Below, piece by piece: positions 32,237 through 41,239 of a stretch of DNA of 64,000 nt; the stretch's first letter is position 1; the number at the start of each line of letters is the position of its first letter. The stretch is from the NCBI GenBank assembly GCA_015062005.1, contig SUVL01000005.1, positions 1 to 64,000 of the forward strand, read 5' to 3'. The notes below the pieces were generated by a model that worked only from the letters and a program-made list of their open reading frames with translations, was not told the DNA's origin and did not search any database. The position numbers and the translations under genes are program-made. The DNA is from Akkermansiaceae bacterium. Its GTDB lineage: Bacteria > Verrucomicrobiota > Verrucomicrobiia > Verrucomicrobiales > Akkermansiaceae.

Positions 32237-33724
32237 ATGCGATACAAAGTATTGACAGCTGAAGAGGCCGCAGCCATGATTCCACATGGCGAATGCGTGG
32301 GGTTCAGTGGATTTGCAAACGCCGGTGCGCCCAAGGTCATCCCCATGGCCATGGCGGCACACGCGCGGGCGGAGCACGAAGCCGGGAGGGAATGGCGCAT
32401 CAGCCTCATGAGCGGTGCCACCACCAGCACCCTGGTGGCCGGCTGCCTTGCGGCGGAGAACGCCCTCATCCGCCACATGCCCTACCAGTCCAGCCCGGAG
32501 ACCCGCCGGGCGGCCAATGAGGGCACCATGCACTACAACGACCTGCACGTATCCCTCATGGCCCAGCAGATGCGCTATGGGCACCTGGAGCGCCCCACCA
32601 CGGCGGTCATCGAATGCTGCGAAGTGACCGATGATGGAGAACTGACCCTGACCACCAGCGAAGGCAACACGCCCACCTTCGGATTGCTGGCGGACCGCAT
32701 TATCCTGGAGCTGAATTCCTTCCACGACCCGCGGCAGCTCCGCTGCCTGCATGACATCTTCATCCCCAGCGACCCGCCGCAGCGCACCTTCATTCCGCTG
32801 AATAACCTGGACGACCGCATAGGCCGCCCGACCATGAAGGTAGATCCGGAAAAGATAGTGGGCGTGGTACTTACCCACGAGCCGGACTACATTGCCCCAT
32901 TCAAGGATTTGTCAGAAGTAACGCTGCAGATTGGGGAGAACATGCGCAAGTTCCTGGAAGCCGAGTACCTGGCAGGTCGCATTCCGGCAGAAGGGCTGCC
33001 GCTGCAGAGCGGCGTGGGCAATGTGGCCAACGCGGTGCTGGCCAGCGTGGGGCGTTCCACCATCATCCCGCCCTTCAAGATGCACACCGAGGTGCTGCAG
33101 GACACCGTGGTGGAGCTCATGAAGCAGGGGCGCTGCCTCTTTGCCAGCAGCTGCTGCATCCATGTGTGCGATGAGACCTTGCAGGAAATCTACCAGAACT
33201 TCGATTTCTACCGGAGCAAGATTCTGCTGCGCCCGGTAGAAGTCTCCAACAACCCGGCCATCGCACGCCGCATAGGACTCATCTGCATGAACACGGCGCT
33301 GGAGGTGGATATCTTCGGCAACGTGAACTCCACGCACATTGCCGGCACCCACATCATGAACGGTATCGGCGGCAGCGGCGACTTTGCCCGCAGCGCCGCC
33401 TACACCATCTTCTCCTGCCCCTCTGTGGCCAAAGGCGGTACCATTTCCGCCGTGGTGCCCATGGTTTCACACACCGACCACACGGAGCACGATGTGCACG
33501 TCATCATCACCGAACAGGGCGTGGCCGATTTACGCGGACTCTCCCCCCGGGAGAGGGCGGAAGTCATCATCGAGAACTGCGCGCACCCGGACTACCGCCC
33601 GCTGCTGCGCAAATACCTGGCCCGCACCACCAAAGGCCACACCCCGCATGACCTGCACAAGGCATTCAGTTTCCACAATGCCTTCTCCGACACCGGGGAT
33701 ATGCGCAACGCCGATTTGAATTAG
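32237..33724 (+). CDS. Succinyl-CoA:acetate CoA-transferase family enzyme
   Basis: A 495-residue member of the acetyl-CoA hydrolase/transferase family. VGFSGFANAGAPKVIP opens the first half, and ALEVDIFGNVNSTH with IMNGIGGSGDFARSA is the CoA-binding signature; the Glu in RPVEVSNNP is the expected covalent carboxylate, as in AarC. Such enzymes swap CoA between succinyl-CoA and acetate (or propionate), fitting fermentative acetate/propionate production. AarC-type and Cat1-type activity cannot be separated here. Its stop codon overlaps that of the convergent small regulator. Confidence 0.88.
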   Translation: MRYKVLTAEEAAAMIPHGECVGFSGFANAGAPKVIPMAMAAHARAEHEAGREWRISLMSGATTSTLVAGCLAAENALIRHMPYQSSPETRRAANEGTMHYNDLHVSLMAQQMRYGHLERPTTAVIECCEVTDDGELTLTTSEGNTPTFGLLADRIILELNSFHDPRQLRCLHDIFIPSDPPQRTFIPLNNLDDRIGRPTMKVDPEKIVGVVLTHEPDYIAPFKDLSEVTLQIGENMRKFLEAEYLAGRIPAEGLPLQSGVGNVANAVLASVGRSTIIPPFKMHTEVLQDTVVELMKQGRCLFASSCCIHVCDETLQEIYQNFDFYRSKILLRPVEVSNNPAIARRIGLICMNTALEVDIFGNVNSTHIAGTHIMNGIGGSGDFARSAAYTIFSCPSVAKGGTISAVVPMVSHTDHTEHDVHVIITEQGVADLRGLSPRERAEVIIENCAHPDYRPLLRKYLARTTKGHTPHDLHKAFSFHNAFSDTGDMRNADLN

Positions 33725-33981
33725 ACCTGCGGCTCCGGTCTTACCTTGGGAGGTCGCCCGCCCTTGCTTTCAGGTTTCGGGAAGAGGGATTCGTGCGTCA
33801 GCATATCCGCCGGCAGGGGCAGCTGGGCATTGCCTCCGTGCTGTTCCTGCAGCTGGCGGGCAAACAGGCGGACCGCAGCCAGCAGCACCGAGTTGCGGGT
33901 GCGCTGAAACTGACTGGCCGCACTGTTTGCCTGCTCAAGCAATCCGGCAGGGCAGCGGAAGCTCAATATCCTGGTGCGCAT
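33721..33981 (-). CDS. Small ribbon-helix-helix-like protein
   Basis: An 86-residue basic protein, MRTRILSFRCPAGLLEQANS..., with a strand then two helices (QFQRTRNSVLLAAVRLFARQ), the pattern of a ribbon-helix-helix DNA-binding fold, and a tail GGRPPKVRP that resembles an AT-hook. It follows the ankyrin gene by 16 bases on the same strand. Longer frames upstream are antisense-like. Identity rests on pattern only; it could regulate its own operon. Confidence 0.55.
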   Translation of the reverse strand: MRTRILSFRCPAGLLEQANSAASQFQRTRNSVLLAAVRLFARQLQEQHGGNAQLPLPADMLTHESLFPKPESKGGRPPKVRPEPQV

Positions 33982-33997
33982 GGCCTCAAAAAAATAA

Positions 33998-34606
33998 TCA
34001 GTGATGGTGCCCGCAGCTGCAATCGCCATGCTCATGCCCGCAGCTGCAACCGGAGTCGCCGCAGCTGCAATGCTCCGCTTCCGGGTCGTAGTCAGCATCC
34101 TCAATCTCCGGGGGCAAGGGAGCATCATCCTCCGGGTGGTAGGGCGGCTCCAGACGGGCTGCCAGCCCCGGCGTGGCTGCCACCTCGGCCGCAAAGCGGC
34201 CATGCAGGTTGCGGGTGCGCAGATTGGCACCGGCGGCCAGCAGCTGGTCCACGATGGTTTCGTAGCCGTAATAGGCAGCGAGGTGCAACGGAGGCTGGCC
34301 GTAGGCATTGCGGGCGTTCACATCCGCACCGGCGGCCAGCAGCAGAGCAATCAGCCCGGTGTCCGGCTCCACCCCCATGGAAGCCAGGTCAGGAGCAAGA
34401 TCCACCTCATCCTGCAACAGGAGGGTGGCCGCCTGGCGGAGCGTCTCCGGGGCCTCCCCGTTCACGATGGCATCCAGAAATTCCTGCACCGGCTCATCAA
34501 AATCATCCGGGTCCAGGTCAGCAGCCATTTCGCGCAGTTCTTCAGGCTGCACGCGCGGTTTTTCCTCCTCCTCCAGCGTCACACTGTTCCATTGCAAATC
34601 GCTCAT
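33998..34606 (-). CDS. Ankyrin-repeat protein with Cys/His-rich tail
   Basis: A 202-residue acidic protein. Two ankyrin units are visible (GLIALLLAAGADVNARNAYG, then PPLHLAAYYGYETIVDQLL and AAGANLRTRN). The C-terminus is a metal-binding-looking tail: CSCGDSGCSCGHEHG then DCSCGHHH, with three CxC pairs and five His. That tail resembles nickel- or zinc-handling tails. There is no signal peptide. The start at 34606 (MSDLQWNS) is used. It is followed by the small RHH-like gene, a possible metal-responsive pair, which is inference. Confidence 0.7.
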   Translation of the reverse strand: MSDLQWNSVTLEEEEKPRVQPEELREMAADLDPDDFDEPVQEFLDAIVNGEAPETLRQAATLLLQDEVDLAPDLASMGVEPDTGLIALLLAAGADVNARNAYGQPPLHLAAYYGYETIVDQLLAAGANLRTRNLHGRFAAEVAATPGLAARLEPPYHPEDDAPLPPEIEDADYDPEAEHCSCGDSGCSCGHEHGDCSCGHHH

Positions 34607-34681
34607 GCCCGTACTATACTCCAAATCCTCATTTCTTTCCAGCACAATTATCGGGCTCCCGCATAAGCGGGTATTTTGAGC

Positions 34682-34709
34682 TTTACAACGGGGCTTAAAT
34701 GTGTAGCAT
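34682..34709 (+). promoter_or_regulatory. Promoter of the transglutaminase-like gene
   Basis: TTTACA (34682-34687) and TAGCAT (34704-34709), 16 bases apart; it supports the ATG at 34717, 7 bases downstream, as the start. Confidence 0.55.
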
Positions 34710-34716
34710 GGTAGTC

Positions 34717-36972
34717 ATGGCCAAGATTGCTGACAAAAGCCGAAAAAATGCGAACAAGAATAAATCCGGCAATGGCTGGATAGTCATTCTGCTGCTGCTC
34801 GCCCTGGGGGGCGGCGGTTATTATGGTTATGATTACTACCAGCAGCTCGAACGCGAAAGAAAAGCAGAATTAGCAATCAAACAAGCCCGGAAGGCGGCAG
34901 ATAAACGCCTGGCCGATGAAATGGCACGACTGGCTGCAGAAAAAGCGGAGCAGGACCGCCTGGCCGCCGAACAAGAGGAAGCCCGCCGCCGCGCTGCCGA
35001 GGAGGAAGCCAGGCGAAAGGCTGAAGAAGAGGCCGAGCGACTCCGCAAACTGAAGGAGCAGAAAAACGACGAGCCCAAACCAACGGATACCAAGGCGGAA
35101 GATACCCCAGCCCAGGAGCCTGAGGCGAACGATGCCTATACCAAGCCAGTGCCGCTGCACGGCGCCAATGCAACAGGAGCCAGCGCCCGCAAGCAGTTCG
35201 ATGAGCTGGTGGACGTTCTTCTGAAGGAACAGGATTTTGCCGCTTTTGAAAAGGCCATGGCGCCCCGGATTAAGGAAAGCACAGCCAACTACACCGGCAA
35301 TGGCAAGCTCAACTACGCCCAGTACAAGAACAACCGCAACCTGATTCAGGCGGTTGACCTCTGCCTGCTCATCAACATGGCTGGTGAAAAAGAACTCAAG
35401 GAGGTGCTCAATACCGAGGGTGACGACAACGACAACAACGGTATCGACTTCTTCCGCTGGGCGCTGCGCGACAAAAGCCAGCCCCTCCACCAGTTCATGC
35501 AGCATTTTGCCACCCAGGAAGGCCGCCCCGAAAATGCAGGGCACTCCATCCGCCAGTTCTACACCATCTGGGCCGCCCTGGAGGAAAAGGAAAGAGGCAA
35601 ATACCTCAACCTGGCCATTGCCGGTGCGCTGGTGAATCCGGATGCCGGCCAGGCACCCGGTGGCTACCGAGACCAGAATGAGCCCCGGCTCACCGTACCG
35701 GAAGTGTGTGCCTACCTCAAGGAGATGGATAAAAAAAACAAGCTGGTCACGAACATCAAGAAGCTGAGCGTCTCCCAACTGCTGCACGTGGTGGACGTGC
35801 GCCTGCCGCAATGCGAATTTGACTGGGCTGCTGAGAACGTGAATTACGACCAGTCCAACTGGGGCGCCGCCTATAACTCCATCAAATACGTGATGGAACG
35901 CGCCGCCACCAACAAGGATTTATACGAGAAATACTCATTCGAAGAAATCAAGGAAGAAGGCGGCGTGTGCCGCGACCAGGGATACTTTGCCTGCAATGCC
36001 GGCAAATGCCGCGGCGTTCCGGCTGTATACATTGTGGGCGATGGTGACCGTGGCCCGCATGCCTGGATGGTCAACCTGGTGGACAATGTGCGCTGGGTGC
36101 AGACCAATTCCTACGGCTACAACAGCGGGCGATTCACCAACCCCTGCTCCGGCCGCAGCCAGCACGAATCCGTGCTGCTCAGCCTCGATGCCAAAACCAC
36201 TGATGCCAAACTGGCCCCCGCAGCGGATGCCATGGTGCTGGCCGCTTACCTTTCCCGCATCGGCTGCGCCAGGGAAGCCCAGAGCACGGCCAAATATGTA
36301 ACCACGGCCTTTCCCACCCTGACAGCCGCCTGGACCCACTATGTCAAGGTGCTCGGGCAGGACGAAAACAATCTCCCGCCCGACAAGGTCTGGCGCAAGA
36401 TCACGGCCGACCTCTTCCAGCTGAGCCGGAAAAACTCTGAGTTGATGGACATTGCAGCCGAGGTGGAAGAGAAATACCTGCTGAGCGGAAAAAACGCCGC
36501 CAGCAAGCAAATGGCGCTGCGCCGCTCACTCAGCCAGCTGGACCGCCGCGGCGGAGATGACCGGGCAGACCTTGTCCTCAACGCCGTGAACCGCCAGGCA
36601 GAAGTGTTTGCAGAATCCGGCAACCTGACAGGACTGGCCGGGCTCTACCGCAAACAACTCAAGAAATACGTAGGGCGCGGTGATATCTTCGGCCAGCTGC
36701 TGGGGCAATACATGGGCCACCTGGGGGACGGAGCTCCAGCCCGCGCCTGGGGCGTTCTTGCCAAAGACGCAGAAAAACTCTTTGAAAAACACGTGCGCAG
36801 CGGCGGCGGCGACCTCTTCAAACTCAAAAAGGAAGTGCAGATTCAGCACCAGATCGCCCAGGCCTGGCGCAACGCCGGCAACGAACGCAAGGCTGAGAAA
36901 ATGCAGGAAGATGCCGATGCCCGACTGGAAAAAGCGCAGAACCGCTACGTGACCGACGACGACGAGGATTAG
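34717..36972 (+). CDS. Membrane-anchored protein with coiled coil and transglutaminase-like core
   Basis: A 751-residue protein. One membrane segment (about 20-38, WIVILLLLALGGGGYYGY) is followed by a long Ala/Glu/Arg coiled coil (about 45-120). The central part has GGVCRDQGYFACNAGKCRG and, 30 residues on, GPHAWMVNLVDNVRW: the Cys and His spacing of transglutaminase-like cysteine peptidases. The rest is helical, possibly TPR-like, and the end is acidic. It is probably anchored in the inner membrane with the domain outside. I do not recognise a named family. An ATG at 34699 would add six residues but lies inside the promoter. Confidence 0.7.
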   Translation: MAKIADKSRKNANKNKSGNGWIVILLLLALGGGGYYGYDYYQQLERERKAELAIKQARKAADKRLADEMARLAAEKAEQDRLAAEQEEARRRAAEEEARRKAEEEAERLRKLKEQKNDEPKPTDTKAEDTPAQEPEANDAYTKPVPLHGANATGASARKQFDELVDVLLKEQDFAAFEKAMAPRIKESTANYTGNGKLNYAQYKNNRNLIQAVDLCLLINMAGEKELKEVLNTEGDDNDNNGIDFFRWALRDKSQPLHQFMQHFATQEGRPENAGHSIRQFYTIWAALEEKERGKYLNLAIAGALVNPDAGQAPGGYRDQNEPRLTVPEVCAYLKEMDKKNKLVTNIKKLSVSQLLHVVDVRLPQCEFDWAAENVNYDQSNWGAAYNSIKYVMERAATNKDLYEKYSFEEIKEEGGVCRDQGYFACNAGKCRGVPAVYIVGDGDRGPHAWMVNLVDNVRWVQTNSYGYNSGRFTNPCSGRSQHESVLLSLDAKTTDAKLAPAADAMVLAAYLSRIGCAREAQSTAKYVTTAFPTLTAAWTHYVKVLGQDENNLPPDKVWRKITADLFQLSRKNSELMDIAAEVEEKYLLSGKNAASKQMALRRSLSQLDRRGGDDRADLVLNAVNRQAEVFAESGNLTGLAGLYRKQLKKYVGRGDIFGQLLGQYMGHLGDGAPARAWGVLAKDAEKLFEKHVRSGGGDLFKLKKEVQIQHQIAQAWRNAGNERKAEKMQEDADARLEKAQNRYVTDDDED

Positions 36973-36997
36973 TTCCTCGCGCCCCTGACGCACCCAG

Positions 36998-37035
36998 CAC
37001 AACAGGCGCCCGGGGCATCCCGGGCGCCTGTTGTG
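36998..37035. terminator. Bidirectional terminator
   Basis: Perfect stem of 17 bp, arms CACAACAGGCGCCCGGG and complement, loop GCAT, between convergent genes. Confidence 0.8.
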
Positions 37036-37051
37036 TTAAGTTCAAAGGCAA

Positions 37052-38278
37052 TCACTTCACCACAGTGAGGCTTTCAGCCTGCTCGCGGGTGAGTTCGATG
37101 CAGTTCCAGGGAAGGCCATACTTATTGAGAGCCTCCATAAAGGGATCCGGGTCATTCTGCTCCATATTGAACACGCCGGCGCCGCTCCAGGTGCCGGTGA
37201 GAATCATGCGGCCACCAATGGCAGCAGGTACGCCAGTGGTATAAGAAATGGCCTGGGAGCCCACTTCCTTGAAGCACTCCTCGTGGTCGCAGATATTGTA
37301 AATGTACACAGCTTTATACTGGCCGTCCTTCCTGCCCTGGATGACGCAGCCGATGCAGGTGCGGCCGTGGGTGGTCTTGCCCAGGTCGCCGGGGTCCGGC
37401 AGCACGGCTTTCAGGAACTGCAGCGGCACAATCTCCACGCCGTTGTATACAACCGGGTCAATGCGGGTCATGCCCACATTCTTCAGCACCGTGAGGTGGT
37501 TGATGTAGTTCGGGGAGAAGCTCATCCAGAACTGGGCGCGCTTAATGGTGGGGATATGCTTCACGAGGGATTCCATCTCCTCGTGGTACATGCGGTAAAT
37601 CTCGTAGGTACCCACACCCTCAGGGCAGGCAAAGGGCTGGTGCTTGCTCATGGCACCGGTCTCCTGGAAAGCGCCGTCCTCCCAGTGGCGGCAGGGGGCG
37701 CTCACCTCGCGGATGTTGATTTCCGGGTTGAAATTGGTAGCAAAGGCCTGGCCGTGGTCACCACCGTTCACATCAATAATATCAAGGTATTCAATCTCAT
37801 CGAAGTGGTGCTTGAGGGCCCAGGCGGTGTACACATTGGTCACACCCGGGTCAAAGCCGGAACCCAGCAGGGCATACAGGCCGGCCTGCTTGAAGCGCTC
37901 CTGGTAGGCCCACTGCCAGCTGTACTCGAACTTGGCCACATCGCGCGGCTCATAGTTGGCAGTATCCATGTAATTCACCCCGGCCTCAAGGCAGGCATCC
38001 ATAAGGGGCAGGTCCTGGTAGGGCAACGCCACGTTCAACACCAGGTCAGGATTCACCTCCTTGATGAGTGCCACCGTAGCGGCCACATCATCGGCATCGA
38101 CGGCATGCGTCGTAATCGTCACACCCTCGCGGGCGAGCACGTCTGCCGCAATGGCATCGCACTTGCTCCTGGTTCGCGAGGCCAGATGGATGCTCTCATA
38201 CACATCCGACATCTGGGCGCACTTGTGGGCCACTACGTGCCCCACACCACCGGCTCCGATAATGAGTACAGTTTTCAT
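37052..38278 (-). CDS. Saccharopine dehydrogenase family enzyme, probably carboxynorspermidine dehydrogenase
   Basis: A 408-residue NAD(P)-dependent enzyme. It opens MKTVLIIGAGGVGHVVAHKC, a Rossmann GxGxxG site, followed by LNVALPYQDLPLMDACLEAG and SGFDPGVTNVYTAW. This set matches the LYS9-like/CANSDH family, which reduces an imine between diaminopropane or putrescine and aspartate semialdehyde in polyamine synthesis. A partner decarboxylase (NspC) is not next to it. The ATG at 38278 gives the tight start; six more residues upstream are unlike the family. Saccharopine or lysine metabolism is the alternative. Confidence 0.8.
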   Translation of the reverse strand: MKTVLIIGAGGVGHVVAHKCAQMSDVYESIHLASRTRSKCDAIAADVLAREGVTITTHAVDADDVAATVALIKEVNPDLVLNVALPYQDLPLMDACLEAGVNYMDTANYEPRDVAKFEYSWQWAYQERFKQAGLYALLGSGFDPGVTNVYTAWALKHHFDEIEYLDIIDVNGGDHGQAFATNFNPEINIREVSAPCRHWEDGAFQETGAMSKHQPFACPEGVGTYEIYRMYHEEMESLVKHIPTIKRAQFWMSFSPNYINHLTVLKNVGMTRIDPVVYNGVEIVPLQFLKAVLPDPGDLGKTTHGRTCIGCVIQGRKDGQYKAVYIYNICDHEECFKEVGSQAISYTTGVPAAIGGRMILTGTWSGAGVFNMEQNDPDPFMEALNKYGLPWNCIELTREQAESLTVVK

Positions 38279-38377
38279 CGCACGCGCAGAATGCACTATA
38301 AGTCACCACAAGTCAAGGATTTTTCTCTTTCATGTCCAAGAAATCGCCCCCCCCGGAGCAACTATTGCCACCCGTGC

Positions 38378-38416
38378 AAAATCCCCCGGCTGCGGGAGGC
38401 GCAACCGGGGGATTTT
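38378..38416. terminator. Bidirectional terminator between bamA and the upstream flank
   Basis: Stem AAAATCCCCCGG/CCGGGGGATTTT, 27 bases beyond the bamA stop codon. Confidence 0.8.
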
Positions 38417-38443
38417 CCATTACCTGGTGCAAGCCAGGCGGCG

Positions 38444-41059
38444 TTAGTACTTATAGTCCACGTAGAACTGGAACTGGCCATCATCATCCACGCAGTTCTC
38501 GCTCTTGAAGGGAATGGCGTAGTCCACAGCCAGCGGGCCCATGGGCAGGTTGATGCGCAGGCCGATACCATAGTCAGCAGCCCATTCCGTAGGCTGGAAA
38601 TCGAAGCTGTCCTTATGCACGAAACCGGCATCCACAAACATGGCGAAGCGCACGGATTCCACCACCGGGAAGGTCACCTCGAACTGCACAAAGGCAGAGG
38701 TGTTACCACCCATGGTCTCATCACCAGCCAATGCTTCATCCACCATACCCACGTCGCGGTAGCGGAAACCACGCAGGTTGGCAGGCCCACCCAGGTAGCA
38801 ACGCTCAAAGATGGGCACTTCCTCATCGCTCTTCACGGTATCAATCGTCTCAAGGCCGAAGTTGATGCTGAAGATGGAATCCCAGAAGGAGTTGTAGTAG
38901 TAAGAACCACTCAGTCCCACAGTGTAGGTTTCCGTGGTGCTGCCGGGGCCACTGTAGCCGATGTGCCCTTCCAGGTTACCACCCTTGCGGGGCGTGACCA
39001 TGGAATCTCGGGAGTCATACTCATAGCTCAGGCGGAAATGGCTGCGGGTGTAGTCGCCATCCTGCTCACGGAAGAAGACGGGAGCATTACCCTGAGCCTC
39101 GATACCGTACTGTTCAATGCGGTATTCGAACTTCACGGCAGTCAGGTCACTGAGAGCCTTGCGCAGGGAAACGGCATAGCCATAGTTGTTCTGCTCATAG
39201 TAATCACTCAGGTACGTAGACTTGGAATAGTACAGCTCATTACCCAGGGCAAGTTTGGTATCCAGGAACCAGGGTTCCAGAAGGTAGACGGAAGCGCTGC
39301 TGTACTCCGTACCGAGCTTGCCGCTCACGGTAAGGCGCTGACCGCCGCCCACGAAGGTACCGCCGTTGACAAAGCCGCGGATATCGAAGTTGGACTGAGT
39401 GATGGTGGTATAGAGGTACACATTCTCCACCGTGGAGAATGCCACACCCAGTGTCAGGCTGCCGGTCATCTTCTCGTGAACATTCACGTTGATATCGCGG
39501 TAGCCGCTGGTAGTGGAAAGCCCCTGGGCCACTTCCACCTGGTCAAAGTAGTTCAGGTTTTCGAGGCGCTTTCTTGCGGTTTCCAGGTCCACGGAGTTGA
39601 GGTTTTCACCCGGTTTGAGGGGAAGTTCGCGCAGAATAACGTGCTGGCGCGTCTTGGTATTCCCGCGCACATTGATGCGCCCCACCTTGTAGCGGTCGCC
39701 TTCCTTCACATCGTAGCGGATGTCAACCAGGTGCATACCATCGGCATCCACCCCCACTTCGTTGATGTCCGGGCGCACGTCCGCATCGGCATATCCCTTG
39801 GCGCCGTAGTAGCGGCGAATCATCGTCACGTCATCCGAAACCTTCTGCAGGGAGTAGATGTCGCCATCCAGCATGCTCATGCCGGGCTCCAGCTCCTTGG
39901 CCGTGTAGGCGGTAAGCGGGCCGAACGTCACGTTACGCACCTTGTAGCGGGGGCCTTCATCCACCGTCACCTTGAGGTGCAGTTTCTGGCGTCCTTCCTT
40001 ATTGGGGCTGGCAGTGTACTGCACATCGGCCAGGCGGGCACGCAGGTAACCATAGTTGCGGTAGTGTTTCACAATAGCCTCCAGGTCATCCTCCACCTGC
40101 TCGCGGTCGATGCGGCCGGATTTGGTAATCCAGGTGAAGAAACCGCGTTCCTTGGTCTGCATGAGCTGGCGCAGCTGTTCGTCATCAAACTGCTTGTTAC
40201 CTTCAAAATCGATGGAGTTCATGCTGACCTCACGATTTTCGGTAATATGGAACATCACGTCCTTGTACGAGCCGCTATCCGTCTTCTGGGCCTTCCACTC
40301 CACCTGGGTATCGGGGTAACCAGCTTCCTGGTACGCCCGGATTATGTTGGCACGGGCAGTAGCCAGCGAGGCATCGCTCAGCACCGTACCAGACTGCAAT
40401 TTGCAGGTTTCGCGAAGGTCATCATCATCAAACTCCTTATTGCCGGTAAAGCCCACACCGGCCAGCACGCTACTGGCGCGCACATTGAAAACCACCTTCA
40501 CCGCCTGGCCGGTGGGCTGCACCGCCACCGTTGCATCCGGGTCCACAAGCCCGCGCTCAATCAGGCGCTCCAGGTCGGCATTCACGCGTACGGAGGAGTA
40601 CTCACTCCCGGCGCGGGTCTGCACCACATCCATCAGGCGGCGGTCCGGCAGCACCTTATCGCCCGTGTAGCTGAATTCCACACCAGCCACCTGCTTGCCG
40701 TCGAATGCGGCATCATTCTGGAACAACCCGGTGGCTGGCCCCAGTTCGCGTACCACTTCATCCTCATCCAGCAAACGGGTATCGGAGGCGGCTGAAACAA
40801 GCCTGGTTTCCACCGGCCTGGCAGCAGGAGCCTGCTCAGCAGCCTTCCTGGCCGCAGTCTTCTTGCCACGCATCGCCTGCAGGAACGGGTCCTGCTCCGG
40901 GGCGGCGGGAGCACTCGTTTTCTCCTGTGCAGCCTGCTGGTCCTTCATCATGGCATCCAGGAAGGGGTCTCCTGTGGATTCCTGAGCAAAAGCCGGTGCC
41001 GCAATCGTCAGCGCCAACGCTGTAAGCGTAGCACTCCAGTGGAATGTGGGCTTCTTCAT
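38444..41059 (-). CDS. bamA: Outer membrane assembly factor BamA
   Basis: BamA folds and inserts outer-membrane beta-barrels. The 871-residue chain has a signal peptide (ending APAFA), an Ala/Gln/Lys-rich linker (about 25-95), five POTRA-like units (roughly 100-480, each with FxGN and SxVRxxLxxL-like text, such as IDFEGNKQFDDEQLRQLM), and a 16-strand barrel. LRGFRYRDVG is the conserved loop-6 motif, and the chain ends FQFYVDYKY with an aromatic last residue. The N-terminal linker is longer than in proteobacteria. The ATG at 41059 is used. It diverges from nuoB. Confidence 0.95.
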   Translation of the reverse strand: MKKPTFHWSATLTALALTIAAPAFAQESTGDPFLDAMMKDQQAAQEKTSAPAAPEQDPFLQAMRGKKTAARKAAEQAPAARPVETRLVSAASDTRLLDEDEVVRELGPATGLFQNDAAFDGKQVAGVEFSYTGDKVLPDRRLMDVVQTRAGSEYSSVRVNADLERLIERGLVDPDATVAVQPTGQAVKVVFNVRASSVLAGVGFTGNKEFDDDDLRETCKLQSGTVLSDASLATARANIIRAYQEAGYPDTQVEWKAQKTDSGSYKDVMFHITENREVSMNSIDFEGNKQFDDEQLRQLMQTKERGFFTWITKSGRIDREQVEDDLEAIVKHYRNYGYLRARLADVQYTASPNKEGRQKLHLKVTVDEGPRYKVRNVTFGPLTAYTAKELEPGMSMLDGDIYSLQKVSDDVTMIRRYYGAKGYADADVRPDINEVGVDADGMHLVDIRYDVKEGDRYKVGRINVRGNTKTRQHVILRELPLKPGENLNSVDLETARKRLENLNYFDQVEVAQGLSTTSGYRDINVNVHEKMTGSLTLGVAFSTVENVYLYTTITQSNFDIRGFVNGGTFVGGGQRLTVSGKLGTEYSSASVYLLEPWFLDTKLALGNELYYSKSTYLSDYYEQNNYGYAVSLRKALSDLTAVKFEYRIEQYGIEAQGNAPVFFREQDGDYTRSHFRLSYEYDSRDSMVTPRKGGNLEGHIGYSGPGSTTETYTVGLSGSYYYNSFWDSIFSINFGLETIDTVKSDEEVPIFERCYLGGPANLRGFRYRDVGMVDEALAGDETMGGNTSAFVQFEVTFPVVESVRFAMFVDAGFVHKDSFDFQPTEWAADYGIGLRINLPMGPLAVDYAIPFKSENCVDDDGQFQFYVDYKY

Positions 41060-41069
41060 ACGTGCCAAT

Positions 41070-41096
41070 CCTATACTCCGCTTTGTCTCTCGTCAA
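41070..41096 (-). promoter_or_regulatory. Promoter of bamA
   Basis: Minus strand TTGACG (41096-41091) and TATAGG (41075-41070), 15 bases apart; the start codon is 10 bases on. Confidence 0.5.
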
Positions 41097-41170
41097 GATT
41101 TTATTAAAGCATCACATACAATATGCCCGCGCGCTAACTTCCTTTTTGAGAGCAGGCTGCCAAATTTGGC

Positions 41171-41198
41171 TTGCGTTTCACTCAAAATGCGGTATGCT
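41171..41198 (+). promoter_or_regulatory. Promoter of the nuoB-ispE operon
   Basis: TTGCGT (41171-41176) and TATGCT (41193-41198), 16 bases apart, about 40 bases before nuoB. Confidence 0.6.
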
Positions 41199-41239
41199 AG
41201 TGCGAGCAGGGCAGCGCTTCACCCCTGCCCGTACCCATT

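Noticed and set aside
33721..34308. A 195-residue version of the small regulator
   Set aside because: The first 109 residues lie in another frame over the ankyrin gene; the ATG at 33981 gives a compact protein.
37283..40795. A 1,170-residue open frame on the plus strand
   Set aside because: It is antisense to the saccharopine dehydrogenase family gene and bamA, is His/Val/Gly-rich and shows no known motifs; a shadow of GC-rich coding sequence.
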